From NCBI GenBank assembly GCA_002783205.1, contig PFEY01000017.1:99570-140561 (forward strand): DNA of 40,992 nt. The letters are read 5' to 3'. Below are positions 26,040 to 35,721 of the stretch, piece by piece. Source of the stretch: Rhodobacteraceae bacterium CG17_big_fil_post_rev_8_21_14_2_50_63_15 (lineage in GTDB: Bacteria > Pseudomonadota > Alphaproteobacteria > Rhodobacterales > Rhodobacteraceae). Within the stretch, counting starts at the first letter, position 1. Each line of letters starts with the position of its first letter. Under the pieces are notes generated by a model. It saw nothing but the letters and a program-made list of their open reading frames with translations, had not been told where the DNA came from and did no database searches. The translations under genes and the position numbers were made by a program.

Positions 26040-27064
26040 AACTCTCGCCCCGTGACGCCGCCCGCTACTTCGCCCGGCCCGAGGCTCAGCGCACCGGCCT
26101 GCTGATCCATGGCGCTGATGCCATGCGCGTGGCGCTCAGGCGCCAAGAGGTGATCGCGGCCCTGCTTGGCCCCGGCGGAGAGGAGGAAATGCGCCTCACC
26201 CGGATGTCCGCCGCCGATCTGCGCAAGGATGCCGCGCTGCTCCATGACGCGATCAAGGCGCAGGGGTTCTTCCCTGGCCCGCGCGTGGCCTTTGTCGAAG
26301 AGGCGACGGACACTATCGCCGATGCGATCCAGGCCGCGCTCGCCGACTGGCAGGCGGGGGATGCCCAGATCATCGTCAGCGCCGGTCAACTCGGCACTGG
26401 CTCGAAACTGCGCAAGGCCTTCGAGAGCCATCCCAACGCCTATGCCCTGGGCATTTACGACGATCCCCCCTCGCGCGAGGAGATTGAGGCCGTGCTCGCC
26501 CGCGCCGGTCTGCGCGATGTGCCCGCCCCAGTCATGGCCGATCTCACGGCGCTGGCCCGCGCGCTTGATCCCGGCGATTTCCGCCAGACCATCGAGAAAC
26601 TGGCGCTCTACAAGTCGGGTGATCCCGTGCCGCTCTCGCCTGCGGACATCACCGCCTGCGCCCCCGCCTCGACCGAGGCCGATCTCGACGACATCCTCAA
26701 CATCGTGGCCGAGGGTCGCGCGTCCGAGATCGGCCCGATGATGCGGCGCCTGCGCGCGCAGGGCACCCAGCCGGTCGGCCTCTGTATCGGTGCCACCCGG
26801 CATTTTCGCGCGCTCTATGCCGCCGCCGCCGATCCGGACGGCGCGGCACAGGGCATCGCCCGCCTGCGTCCGCCGATCTTCGGGCCCCGCCGCGACCGGA
26901 TGCTGCGCCAGGCACAGGCCTGGGGCGCGGCAAGGCTAGAACAGGCGCTCACCATCCTGACCGACACCGACCTGACCCTCCGCTCCGCCGGCCAGCGCGC
27001 GCCCGACATGGCCTTGGTCGAGCGCGCGCTCATCCGCCTCGCAATGCTGGCCGGGGCGCACTGA
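26036..27064 (+). CDS. holA: DNA polymerase III subunit delta
   Basis: The 342-residue clamp-loader subunit opens the beta sliding clamp. Recognisable features are GLLIHGADAMRV at the N-terminus, PGPRVAFVEEATD, and a middle LARALDPGDFRQTIEKLALY, the conserved ‘D…..ELEKLALY’ block of HolA. The C-terminal helical domain contains FRALYAAAADPDG. Start ATG overlaps lptE by four bases. Confidence 0.92.
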   Translation: MKLSPRDAARYFARPEAQRTGLLIHGADAMRVALRRQEVIAALLGPGGEEEMRLTRMSAADLRKDAALLHDAIKAQGFFPGPRVAFVEEATDTIADAIQAALADWQAGDAQIIVSAGQLGTGSKLRKAFESHPNAYALGIYDDPPSREEIEAVLARAGLRDVPAPVMADLTALARALDPGDFRQTIEKLALYKSGDPVPLSPADITACAPASTEADLDDILNIVAEGRASEIGPMMRRLRAQGTQPVGLCIGATRHFRALYAAAADPDGAAQGIARLRPPIFGPRRDRMLRQAQAWGAARLEQALTILTDTDLTLRSAGQRAPDMALVERALIRLAMLAGAH

Positions 27065-27232
27065 GCGCCACGCCGCGCCGGATCGCCGCTCCATTGCCGA
27101 TCACGCCCCAGCCCTTGCGTACATAACCCGCGTCCACGCTGTCCCTCCTGCACACAACGCGCCCCCGCCATTGCCAGCGTCCCTTCTTTGCGGCAAAGCT
27201 GCGCCAGAATCGCAGGAAAGGGGAAAAACCAC

Positions 27233-27820
27233 ATGTATGACGTCATCGGATCCCGGGCCAGCCGGACCTTTCGGGTGCTCTGGCTGCTCGAAGAAATGGG
27301 TATTGAATACAATCATTTACCCGTCACGCCTCGGTCTGCGGAGGCGCTCGCAGCTAACCCGTCGGGCAAGATCCCGGCGCTGCGCGACGGCGATGCGGTG
27401 CTCACCGACTCGACCGCCATCATGACCTGGCTCGCGGACAAGCACGGCCAGTTGACCCATACCCCCGGCACCATCGCGCGCGCCCGTCAGGATGCGTTAA
27501 CCCATCAGATCCTCGACGAGATCGACGCCGTGCTCTGGACCGCCGCGCGGCACAGTTTTGTGCTGCCCGAAGAACACCGCGTGCCCGCGGTCAAGGCCTC
27601 TCTGATGTGGGAATATGCCCGCAATCTCGACCGGCTTGCCGCGGCGCTGGAGGGCCCGTTCCTGCAAGGCGATACGATGACCATCGCCGATATCCTGCTC
27701 ACCCATTGCCTGATGTGGGCGGGCAAGGCGGGCTTTCCCGATGCGGGAGAAAAACTCAACGATTACAGTGCCCGGATGATGGCGCGCCCGGCGTTTCAGC
27801 GCGCCGCCGCGCTGCCCTGA
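27233..27820 (+). CDS. glutathione S-transferase family protein
   Basis: The 195-residue product begins MYDVIGSRASRTFRVLWLLEEMGIEYNHLPV, a thioredoxin-fold GST N-domain. LAANPSGKIPALRDGDAVLTDSTAIMTWLADK contains the cis-Pro and the D-S of the glutathione site. The helical C-domain includes GDTMTIADILLTHCLMWA. GGAAAGGGG precedes the start at 27233; earlier in-frame codons to 27188 are unlikely. Its last 25 bases overlap the end of the convergent flavoprotein gene. Substrate is unknown. Confidence 0.9.
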   Translation: MYDVIGSRASRTFRVLWLLEEMGIEYNHLPVTPRSAEALAANPSGKIPALRDGDAVLTDSTAIMTWLADKHGQLTHTPGTIARARQDALTHQILDEIDAVLWTAARHSFVLPEEHRVPAVKASLMWEYARNLDRLAAALEGPFLQGDTMTIADILLTHCLMWAGKAGFPDAGEKLNDYSARMMARPAFQRAAALP

Positions 27821-28977
27821 GCGGCGGCATGGGCGGCGGCATGACGCCCCGCCCAGACCCCCGTCGCAAGGCAGGCGGTCAGCAGATAGCCGCCGGTCGG
27901 GGCTTCCCAGTCCAGCATCTCGCCGGCGGCAAAGACACCGGGCCGGTCGCGCAGCATCAGCCCCGCGTCGAGCGCCTCGAATCGCAGCCCGCCCGCGGTC
28001 GAGATCGCCTCGTCCAACGGGCGCGCGCCCGCGAGAGGAACGGTTAGGGATTTGAGCCGTCCGGCGAGATCGTCCCGCCCGTCGCGGCCGAATTCCATCA
28101 GCAGCGCCTGTTTGACCGGATCGAGCCGCAGCGCCTTGCGGATCCGATTCTGCTGGCTGTCCTGATGTCTAACGCCTTGTAATCGCGTTCTGATTTCCGC
28201 CTCGTCCAGATCGGGCAGCAGATCGAGCCTGAGCGTCGCGCCGTCGCGGAGCGCGGCGCTGACCTCATAGATCCCGCCACCCTCCAAGCCATTGGCGGAA
28301 ATGATGAATTCGCCCCGAGAGCGGGCGTGTCCCGCGTGCAATTCCACGCCTTTGACGGGTCGGCCGACATGTCTTGACATATGCGGCGACCAGTTGACCA
28401 GAAATCCCATGTTGGCAGGGCGAAACGGGGAAAGTGCCTCGGATTTTATGTATTCCGTCCAGCCGCCATCCGATCCCAGCCGCGCCCAGCTTGCGCCGCC
28501 GCAGGCCAGCACCGTCACCACCGGGTTCAGCGTTTGTGTGCCTCCGGGCGTCTCGAACAGCGTGCCTTCATCCCAGCCCCGCCAGCGCCAGCGGGTTTGG
28601 AATATGACCCTCAAGTCATTCAATTCGTGAAGCAAACTGCGCAGGAGGGGCGATGCCTTTAGGGCGGTCGGAAACACCCGTCCGGTCGAGCCGGTAAACA
28701 CTTCTTGCCCCAGATTCCGCGCCCAGTCCTGCACCGCCTGTGGTCCAAAGGCTGCGATCATCGGGCGCAATTGCGTCGCCCGATCCCCGTAATGCGCCAG
28801 AAAATCGTTAAAATCTTCCGCTTTTGTCAGGTTGAGACCGGATTTTCCCGCCATCAGGATCTTGCGCCCGACCGAAGGCTTTGCCTCCGCCACCGTCACC
28901 GCCAAACCCGCCCGCGCCATCTCGCGCGCGGCCATCAGACCTGCGGGCCCGGCGCCGATGACCAGAGCCTCTGTCAT
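27796..28977 (-). CDS. HI0933/BaiN-family FAD-dependent flavoprotein (NAD(P)/FAD oxidoreductase)
   Basis: The 393-residue product has a dinucleotide-binding N-terminus (ALVIGAGPAGLMAAREMA) and the family block KPSVGRKILMAGKSGLNLTK. Later come VTVLACGGASWARLGSDG and the C-terminal FAGEM-type motif GVFAAGEMLDWEAPTGGYLL. It matches the aminoacetone-oxidase-like/TIGR03862 flavoproteins; the reaction is not settled for this group. ATG 28977 overlaps the mscS-like gene's stop by four bases, so the two are co-translated. Confidence 0.88.
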   Translation of the reverse strand: MTEALVIGAGPAGLMAAREMARAGLAVTVAEAKPSVGRKILMAGKSGLNLTKAEDFNDFLAHYGDRATQLRPMIAAFGPQAVQDWARNLGQEVFTGSTGRVFPTALKASPLLRSLLHELNDLRVIFQTRWRWRGWDEGTLFETPGGTQTLNPVVTVLACGGASWARLGSDGGWTEYIKSEALSPFRPANMGFLVNWSPHMSRHVGRPVKGVELHAGHARSRGEFIISANGLEGGGIYEVSAALRDGATLRLDLLPDLDEAEIRTRLQGVRHQDSQQNRIRKALRLDPVKQALLMEFGRDGRDDLAGRLKSLTVPLAGARPLDEAISTAGGLRFEALDAGLMLRDRPGVFAAGEMLDWEAPTGGYLLTACLATGVWAGRHAAAHAAAQGSAAAR

Positions 28978-30290
28978 GATATGGGGCTCAATCCCTTGTG
29001 ATGCACAACCCGTTGCGGGTAGGGGATTTCGATCTGGTGGGCCTTGAGCACGTTCCAGATCGCGAAGAGCACGTCGGAGCGGTATTTGCCGGTCACATCC
29101 TCGATCCCTTCCACCCAGTATTCGACCACGAATTCCACTCCGCTCTCGGCAAAGGCCGTGAGTTCGCATTCCGGCGCATCGGGGAGCGTCACCACGCAGT
29201 CCAGCGCGCCGACCGCAGCCTCGACCAGATCCGGAACCAGAGTGATATCCGTATCGTAACTCACGGAAAACGCAGCCTCATACCGGTGCCGTTTGCCCGC
29301 GTCGGAATAGTTCACGACGCGTGAGGTGATGAAATCCTCGTTCGGCACCACGATCCAGCGGCCATCCACCGTCTCCAGGATCGCGGCCCGCGCGGTCATC
29401 TTGACGATGGTGCCGGCCTCGCCATTGTCGAGCACCACATGGTCGCCCACCGTTGTCTGGCCTTCGAGCAGGAGGATCACGCCCGAGACGAAATTCGCCG
29501 CGATCTGTTGCAGGCCAAGCCCGATGCCGACGCCAAGCGCCCCGCCCAGAACCGCGATGGCGGTGAGATCGATTCCCATGATTGACATGAGCAGCAGAAA
29601 GGCCGCGCCAAAGATCATGATCTGGCTGGCCTTTATCGCCAGTTCGCGGGTGGCAGGTCTGAGCTCCTGCTGGCGCTTGATGTAGTCCTCGGAGCGGCTG
29701 TTCGACCAGCGGCCCAGCCAGAACAGAAGCGCCGCCGAAACCGCCCCCCGGATCAGTGCCAGAAGCGAAAAGGTGATATTGCCGAGATCGACCGACACGG
29801 CGGCCAGCCTCTCGTTTGCCGGCCCCAGCAGATCAAAGAGATAGAGCAGCGCCACCGGCATCAGGACAGACCGCCCGAGGGCGCGGAGGAAGGGATCGGT
29901 CAGGATCTCGCGCACCAGCAGGCGCGCGGCCAGAAAGAGGAACAGGCGCTTGCCAAAGGCGATCACCTCGCCCGAGCCGAAGAGCGAGCGTGTCACGCTC
30001 TCGCCGATCCCGGTCAGCCCATAGGCGAGAAGCGGCATCAGCAGCGGCAGGAAGATCAGGACGAAGCGCCGCGCCGAGGCGATCGGGCTGTCCAGATCGG
30101 TCGCCGGGGCGAGCAGCCGGTGCAGTGCCGGGCGCAGCCGGCGGGCGATCAGCAGCGCGATGATCCAGGCCGCGACCAGCAGAGCGAATTGCGACCAGGC
30201 CGCAGGGCTCATCAGCCAGCCGCGTGCCAGATCCCAGCCCTTCAACGTTTGATCGATGACCTGCTGGACAATCTCGGGCTGCACGTCCAT
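28974..30290 (-). CDS. MscS-family mechanosensitive channel
   Basis: The 438-residue inner-membrane protein has several N-terminal hydrophobic segments. The pore-lining TM3 and beta domain of MscS follow: MGIDLTAIAVLGGALGVGIGLGLQQIAANFVSG, then EGQTTVGDHVVL, GTIVKMTARAAILETVDGR and WIVVPNEDFITSRVVN. It would release solutes under hypo-osmotic shock. The extended N-terminal region (about 210 residues before TM3) exceeds that of E. coli MscS. It is upstream of, and overlaps, the flavoprotein gene. Confidence 0.92.
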   Translation of the reverse strand: MDVQPEIVQQVIDQTLKGWDLARGWLMSPAAWSQFALLVAAWIIALLIARRLRPALHRLLAPATDLDSPIASARRFVLIFLPLLMPLLAYGLTGIGESVTRSLFGSGEVIAFGKRLFLFLAARLLVREILTDPFLRALGRSVLMPVALLYLFDLLGPANERLAAVSVDLGNITFSLLALIRGAVSAALLFWLGRWSNSRSEDYIKRQQELRPATRELAIKASQIMIFGAAFLLLMSIMGIDLTAIAVLGGALGVGIGLGLQQIAANFVSGVILLLEGQTTVGDHVVLDNGEAGTIVKMTARAAILETVDGRWIVVPNEDFITSRVVNYSDAGKRHRYEAAFSVSYDTDITLVPDLVEAAVGALDCVVTLPDAPECELTAFAESGVEFVVEYWVEGIEDVTGKYRSDVLFAIWNVLKAHQIEIPYPQRVVHHKGLSPIS

Positions 30291-30382
30291 CTCACATCCC
30301 TGCCTCTGCTACCGGAACCGTTGACGCGCTCCTCATGCCCCTGAAGCGGGCAAGGATCAAGCCAAAGCCGTGGCCTATGGCG

Positions 30383-31024
30383 TCATGCGCTGTCCGGCCG
30401 GCGCGTGCAAAGCGCCTTGAGTGACCTCGCATGTTCGGGGCGCGCGGCAAGACAGACGGCTGCCAGATCGCGGACGGTCGGGATCAGCGCCTCGCGCGGC
30501 ACCACCCGATCAAAGAGACCCCAGGCCAATCCCTCTTGGGTGTCAACCTTTGCCCCGGCGAGCAAAATCATCCGGGCCCGCGCGGGCCCGATCAGGGCGG
30601 CGAGGCGCAGCGGATCGCTCGGTTGCGGCAGTAAGCCCAGCTTCATCACCGGGTAGAACGCGGCGGTGCCCTCCGCCGCGATGCGCAGATCGCAGGCCAG
30701 AACCATGCCAAGTGCGCCGCCTGCCACCGTGCCGTTGAGGGCGGCGATGCTGAGGCCGGGCAGCGCCGTGATCGCGCCCGAGAGCCGTTCCCATTGCGGG
30801 CTGGTGGCAAGTCCGGCGCGCGCGGCCTCCAGATCGGCCCCGGCGGAGAACACCTTGCCCGCACCGATCAGGATCAGCACACGCGCCTCCTGCGCCGCTT
30901 CGGCAATGTCGGCCAGTTTGCGCAGCATCGCCTCGGTCAGCGCATTGGCCTTTTCCGGACGGTTGAGGGTCGCGATCCAGAGCCCGCCCTCGCGCGCCAG
31001 AGTAATGTGATCCGGGCCCGTCAT
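30383..31024 (-). CDS. enoyl-CoA hydratase/isomerase-family protein (short)
   Basis: The 213-residue product has crotonase landmarks: LNRPEKANALTEAML, KVFSAGADLEAARAG and NGTVAGGALGMVLACDLRIAAEGTAAFYPVMKLGLLP, which supply the oxyanion hole. It ends soon after ALIPTVRDLAAVCLAARPEHARSLKAL, so it is about 45 residues shorter than usual. The catalytic acidic residues of enoyl-CoA hydratase are not evident at the expected place, so the reaction is open. ATG 31024 overlaps the SDR stop by four bases. Confidence 0.83.
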   Translation of the reverse strand: MTGPDHITLAREGGLWIATLNRPEKANALTEAMLRKLADIAEAAQEARVLILIGAGKVFSAGADLEAARAGLATSPQWERLSGAITALPGLSIAALNGTVAGGALGMVLACDLRIAAEGTAAFYPVMKLGLLPQPSDPLRLAALIGPARARMILLAGAKVDTQEGLAWGLFDRVVPREALIPTVRDLAAVCLAARPEHARSLKALCTRRPDSA

Positions 31025-31782
31025 GTCAGGCCCATGCGTTTGCGAATGCCCGCGTCGCGCAAGGAAATCTCCTGTCCGACATAGGCGTCGGCCTCGGGGC
31101 TGCACATCCACAAGAGGGCGCGCGCGGGCCAGTCGGCGGGGATATGCGCGGACCAGTCAAGCTGGCTTACGGCATTCACACCACTTGCCCGGATCTCGCG
31201 TTGCATGTCGGTGGCGACCGTGCCGGGCGAGAGCCCCATCACCCGCACGCCCGCGCCGCGAGCCTCGAGATCGGCACAGCGTGTGAGCATCGCCGCCCCG
31301 GCCTTGGACGCGCAATAGGCGCTCCAGCCCTCGAGCGCATTATGCGCCGCCCCGGAGCTTACCGTCAGGATCGTGCCTGACCCGCGCGCCATCATGCCGG
31401 ATAGAGCGGCCCGCATGCCGTTGAACACGCCCTTGAGATTGACGTCTATTGCATGTCCCCAAGCATTGGGATCGGCAGCGCTCAACATGGTGATGGGCTC
31501 GATTACTCCAGCATTGTTGATCAACACGTCGAGCTGTCCAAAGGCGCTGTGGCAGGCCTCGACCGCTGCTTCCATCTCCGAGTAGTGGCTGACATCGCAG
31601 GGAACAGCGACAGCCCGATCCCCGATCTCAGTCGCGATATCCGCGATTGCTTCTCGGTTGCGCGCAACCAGTGTCACATTGGCACCTGCCGCTGCAAATA
31701 GTCGTGCCGTAGCCGCGCCGATGCCCTTGCTTGCCCCGGTAATCAGCACCGACTTTCCTTGCATCTCCAAGGGACTCTCCAT
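31021..31782 (-). CDS. short-chain dehydrogenase/reductase
   Basis: This 253-residue classical SDR has cofactor loop TGASKGIGAATA and Arg41 in VARNRE (suggesting NADPH preference). CDVSHYSEME, NNAGVIEP and the catalytic Ser in VSSGAAHN follow, with the Tyr-Lys pair in YCASKAG. Substrate is not predictable. It is translationally coupled (ATGA) to the hydratase-like gene downstream, suggesting the two act on the same acyl or alcohol substrate. Confidence 0.9.
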   Translation of the reverse strand: MESPLEMQGKSVLITGASKGIGAATARLFAAAGANVTLVARNREAIADIATEIGDRAVAVPCDVSHYSEMEAAVEACHSAFGQLDVLINNAGVIEPITMLSAADPNAWGHAIDVNLKGVFNGMRAALSGMMARGSGTILTVSSGAAHNALEGWSAYCASKAGAAMLTRCADLEARGAGVRVMGLSPGTVATDMQREIRASGVNAVSQLDWSAHIPADWPARALLWMCSPEADAYVGQEISLRDAGIRKRMGLT

Positions 31783-31898
31783 GATTTTCCGAACTGTCCT
31801 AACCTTTGCGCATGACGAGTTCCAGCGAGATCATCTCTTGACCCTTCAAGCACAACAGCGGAAGCTGTCGGCCAATCCAATTTCAAGAGGTTTTATAC

Positions 31899-33425
31899 AT
31901 GACCTGTTTCAAGCCCGCACCCACATTTGCGCTCACCCTTTCACTTGCGGTTTCCGCGACGGCCGCGTTCGCAGACCTGACGCCTGAGCAGGTTTGGGAG
32001 GATTGGAAATCCTACCTCGGCGGTTTCGGATATGAAGTGACAGGCGAGCCCAGTCAAACAGGGACCATTCTCTCCCTCAGCGATATGGGAGTGACGATGC
32101 AGGCCCCCGACAATTCCGGGTCTGTCTCGATGCGGCTTGAACAGGTGCAGATGATCGGCAATGACGATGGCTCGGTTTCGGTGGTGTTGCCAGAAAGAAT
32201 GCCGGTCGCGATCACAGCTCTGGATCCCGACGGCAAAGAGGTGACGACGACTTTGGAGATCGCACATCAGGGCCTGAACATGACCGTATCCGGCACGCCC
32301 GAAAGGATGCGATATGACTATCGTGCCAAGGAATTGTCGATGGAGTTGACGGATCTCCTCTCCGAAGGGGAAAGCGTCGGCGTCAAGGCGGCTCAGATTC
32401 GCTTTGCCGACATGTCGGGCAACAGTCAGAGTGTGGTGAGCGGCACGTTGCGTGCGTTAAACCAAACCATGACGGCTGGCCCCGTAAGCTACGAGCTTGA
32501 TGTCAACGCGCCAGAGAATGGCGGGCGGCTCGTTCTTGGTGGCAAAGTTGCGCAGGCCACATTCGATGGTCAGACCCAGATTCCGCAGAGTTTTGATGCC
32601 AATGACATGGCCGCCAACCTGTTGGCAGGGTTCCGGTTTGACAGTCGATTCAAGTATCAGACCGGAAGCAGTTCCTATCGGTTCGAGGAAGGCAGCACAG
32701 TAATCGAGGGAACCCAGGGCTCTGACAGCGGCCAGTTGACGGGCGCAATCGGCCCGGACGGCCTGCGCTATGGTGGCGAGGGACGCAATTTTGAGATTGC
32801 GATGTCCGGTACGGACCTGCCGTTTCCGGTGACGCTAGACATGGCGCGTTTCGGTTTTGAAGTTGCCATGCCGGTCGCCAAGAGTGACGATGCGCAGGAT
32901 TTTGCGGTCAAGCTCGATTTGACTGACTTCACCATGTCCGACATGATCTGGGCGCTGTTCGATCCCGGTCAGAAACTGCCGCGTGATCCAGCCACGATTG
33001 CGCTCGACCTGTCCGGCAAGGGGCGTCTTTTTTATGATCTGCTCGATCCGGCTACGGCCAAGAAGCTTGAGGTCGAGGGAACACCCCCGGGGCAGTTGGA
33101 GACGCTCGATCTCAACAACTTCATGCTCAGCGTCGCGGGGGCAAAGCTGACCGGGGAGGGGGCCTTTGTCTTCGATCAGAACGATCTCACCAGTTTCGAA
33201 GGAATGGCCGCGCCCGAGGGCGCGATAGACCTCAAGCTTTTGGGAGGTAACACGCTTCTCGACAAGCTGATCGCTATGGGCCTTCTGCCACAACAACAGG
33301 CAACCGGTTTTCGCATGATGATGGGGCTGTTTGCCGTGCCCGGCGAAGGAGAGGACACACTGAGCTCGCGCATAGAATTCACGCAGGACGGTCAGGTTCT
33401 GGCCAATGGCCAACGCCTGAAATAG
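31899..33425 (+). CDS. DUF2125 domain-containing exported protein
   Basis: The 508-residue protein has a signal peptide (FALTLSLAVSATAAFA, cleavage before DLTPEQVW) followed by a long beta-rich body. It repeats short strands such as GSVSMRLEQVQMIG and EVTTTLEIAHQGLNMTVSG. This is the DUF2125 type, found in alphaproteobacteria; function is unknown. AAGAGG lies eight bases before ATG 31899. It is divergent from the SDR gene, with 116 bases between. Confidence 0.82.
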   Translation: MTCFKPAPTFALTLSLAVSATAAFADLTPEQVWEDWKSYLGGFGYEVTGEPSQTGTILSLSDMGVTMQAPDNSGSVSMRLEQVQMIGNDDGSVSVVLPERMPVAITALDPDGKEVTTTLEIAHQGLNMTVSGTPERMRYDYRAKELSMELTDLLSEGESVGVKAAQIRFADMSGNSQSVVSGTLRALNQTMTAGPVSYELDVNAPENGGRLVLGGKVAQATFDGQTQIPQSFDANDMAANLLAGFRFDSRFKYQTGSSSYRFEEGSTVIEGTQGSDSGQLTGAIGPDGLRYGGEGRNFEIAMSGTDLPFPVTLDMARFGFEVAMPVAKSDDAQDFAVKLDLTDFTMSDMIWALFDPGQKLPRDPATIALDLSGKGRLFYDLLDPATAKKLEVEGTPPGQLETLDLNNFMLSVAGAKLTGEGAFVFDQNDLTSFEGMAAPEGAIDLKLLGGNTLLDKLIAMGLLPQQQATGFRMMMGLFAVPGEGEDTLSSRIEFTQDGQVLANGQRLK

Positions 33426-33540
33426 AGTTGCGTGTTGTAAAGGACCGCTCGCACGAAAGGATTGCGGGGTTTTGCCCGAATCCCGCCCTTGCAGGATACC
33501 GTGCCGGGGGCTACCTCTGGCCGGCAGCGAGGAGACACTC

Positions 33541-34887
33541 ATGCCGCAAGCACTTGAAGATCTGACAGACGCGCTGGTCGCAGCCGCGATCAAGGCCGGT
33601 GCCGATGCGGCGGATGCAATGGCGCTTCGAGGGCAATTGATCAGCATAGACATGCGCAGCGGCACTTTGGAACAGGCCGAGCGGGCCGAGGGTGTGGATA
33701 TTGGTCTGCGGGTGCTCATCGGCGGGCGACAGGCCAACGTGTCCGCCTCCGACACCCGGCCCGATACCATTTCTGCGCTTGCCGAGCGGGCCGTGGCGAT
33801 GGCGCGTGAGGCCCCCGAGGATCCCCATGTCGGGTTGGCGAATCCGGCACAACTGGCGCGGCACTGGAATATTGACGCCTTGCAGCTTTGCGATCCTGCC
33901 CCAGAGCCGCCTCCGATGGCTCTGGCAGAAATGGCGCGGCGGGCCGAGGCGGCGGCGCTCGCTGTTTCAGGTGTAACACAGGTTCAGTCGGCCTCAGCCA
34001 CCTATTCCCGCCGCGCCATTCATATCGCGGCGAGCAATGGGTTTTTCGGAGGATATGCGCGCACTGAAACCGGTATTTCCTGCGTCTCTATTGCCGGGAC
34101 GGGCAACGCAATGGAACGCGATTACGATGGGGATGGCCGGGTCTTTGCCGGCGACCTGCGCGCGCCGGAGGAGATTGGTCAGACTGCTGGGGCGCGTGCG
34201 GTTGCGAGGTTGGGCGCACGCAAGCCGCCGACGGGAACATGGCCAGTGCTCTTTGACGAAAGGATTTCTGCCAGCCTTATCGGTCATCTTCTGGCCGCCG
34301 CGAATGGCACAGCGGTGGCGCGCGGTGCGTCGTGGCTGCGCCAAAGGTTAGGCGAACGGGTGCTTCCCCAGGCCCTCTCGCTCATCGAAGACCCGCATCG
34401 CCCGCGTCTGTCCGCCTCGCGCCCCTTCGATGCCGAAGGATTGCCGACCGCGCCGCGCAAGATTGTGGACCAAGGGGTTCTGACGGGCTGGACACTTGAT
34501 CTGTCAACCGCGCGCCAGTTGGGGATGCAACCGACTGCCAATGCCACGCGCGGCCCCTCCGCGCCGCCATCGCCTGGCACCTGGAACATCGCTCTGACGC
34601 AAGGCGATCAGAGCCGTGACGATCTCATTGCGCAAATGGGAACCGGTCTGTTGGTAACCTCAATGATCGGCTCCACGATCAATCCCAATACCGGGGATTA
34701 CTCGCGCGGCGCGGCAGGCTTTTGGGTAGACAAGGGTGAGATCGCCTGGCCGGTGAACGAATGCACCATTGCCGGAAGTCTGCCTGAGATGTTGGGCCGG
34801 ATCGTGCCGGCCAATGATGCGCGGGTATATCTCAGCCGAGTGGTGCCGTCGCTTCTGATCGAGGGGCTCACGCTTGCCGGGAAGTGA
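33541..34887 (+). CDS. pmbA: TldD/PmbA-family protein (PmbA-type)
   Basis: The 448-residue product resembles PmbA/TldE, the non-catalytic partner of the TldD metalloprotease that matures modified peptides such as microcin B17 and CcdA-type substrates in E. coli. Visible blocks are KAGADAADAMALRG, a central NGFFGGYARTETGISC, VLFDERISASLIGHLLAAANG and the C-terminal GSTINPNTGDYSRGAAGFWVDKGEIAWPVNECTIAGSLPEML. It lacks a TldD HExxxH zinc motif, consistent with PmbA. GAGGAG precedes ATG 33541. It overlaps the next gene by 14 bases. Confidence 0.88.
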   Translation: MPQALEDLTDALVAAAIKAGADAADAMALRGQLISIDMRSGTLEQAERAEGVDIGLRVLIGGRQANVSASDTRPDTISALAERAVAMAREAPEDPHVGLANPAQLARHWNIDALQLCDPAPEPPPMALAEMARRAEAAALAVSGVTQVQSASATYSRRAIHIAASNGFFGGYARTETGISCVSIAGTGNAMERDYDGDGRVFAGDLRAPEEIGQTAGARAVARLGARKPPTGTWPVLFDERISASLIGHLLAAANGTAVARGASWLRQRLGERVLPQALSLIEDPHRPRLSASRPFDAEGLPTAPRKIVDQGVLTGWTLDLSTARQLGMQPTANATRGPSAPPSPGTWNIALTQGDQSRDDLIAQMGTGLLVTSMIGSTINPNTGDYSRGAAGFWVDKGEIAWPVNECTIAGSLPEMLGRIVPANDARVYLSRVVPSLLIEGLTLAGK

Positions 34888-35656
34888 TCTGGCCCTCTTG
34901 ATCGAGGCGGCGCAAGAGGCAGGTCGGATCGCCACGCGCTATGTCGGCCAGCCGCTCGATGTGCGCGACAAGGCCGATGGCAGCGGACCGGTGACAGCGG
35001 CAGATTTGGCGGTCAATGCCATGCTGACAGAGCATCTGCGCGCCGCCCGACCTGATTATGGATGGCTCTCGGAGGAAACCGAGGATGATTTCACGCGTTT
35101 AGAGGCAGATCGTGTCTTTATCGTCGATCCTATTGACGGAACGCGCAGTTTTATTGAGGGCTCAGCCACTTGGGCACATTCACTGGCCGTGGCCGACCAC
35201 GGCGTCGTGACATCTGCCGTCATTTATCTCCCGCAGCGCGGCAAGCTCTACACTGCGGCCATGGGGCAGGGCGCGGACCTGAATGGGACTCCGATCCACG
35301 CCACGACCCGATCCGATCTCAGCGGGGCATCGGTTATGGCCGCGTCATCGAATTTCGACCCGGAGCGGTGGTGCGCCGGACAGGTGCCGCAGGTAACGCG
35401 CGGATTTCGTCCGTCACTGGCGTATCGCCTCAGCCTTGTTGCCGAAGGCCGCTACGATGCAATGCTGACCCTGCGTTCGACCTGGGAATGGGACATCGCG
35501 GCTGGTGATCTGATCTTGCGCGAGGCCGGCGCGATCAGCACGGACCGTTGCGCTCAGGCCTTGCGCTTTAACAATCCGCAGCCGTTCGTGAACGGGATGA
35601 TCGCTGCAAACCCGGTGTTGCACAGGGCATTGCACCGCGCGTTGGCGCCGGGCTGA
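34874..35656 (+). CDS. inositol-monophosphatase-family phosphatase (CysQ/SuhB-like)
   Basis: The 260-residue Mg-dependent phosphatase has the acidic metal ligands in place: SEETEDD, DPIDGTRSFIEG and the C-terminal WEWDIAAGDLILREAG. Candidates are 3'(2'),5'-bisphosphate nucleotidase or inositol monophosphatase; sequence alone does not separate them here. The start is TTG 34874, 14 bases inside pmbA, because MPGSDLALLIEAAQEAG is the natural beginning and no ATG is nearby. Expression is likely coupled to pmbA. Confidence 0.87.
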   Translation: MPGSDLALLIEAAQEAGRIATRYVGQPLDVRDKADGSGPVTAADLAVNAMLTEHLRAARPDYGWLSEETEDDFTRLEADRVFIVDPIDGTRSFIEGSATWAHSLAVADHGVVTSAVIYLPQRGKLYTAAMGQGADLNGTPIHATTRSDLSGASVMAASSNFDPERWCAGQVPQVTRGFRPSLAYRLSLVAEGRYDAMLTLRSTWEWDIAAGDLILREAGAISTDRCAQALRFNNPQPFVNGMIAANPVLHRALHRALAPG

Positions 35657-35721
35657 AATACGCTTGCGCCGGCACTCTTTCCCTGTCTAATGCGCGGGCT
35701 ACCGGATCAAAATACAGGCAG

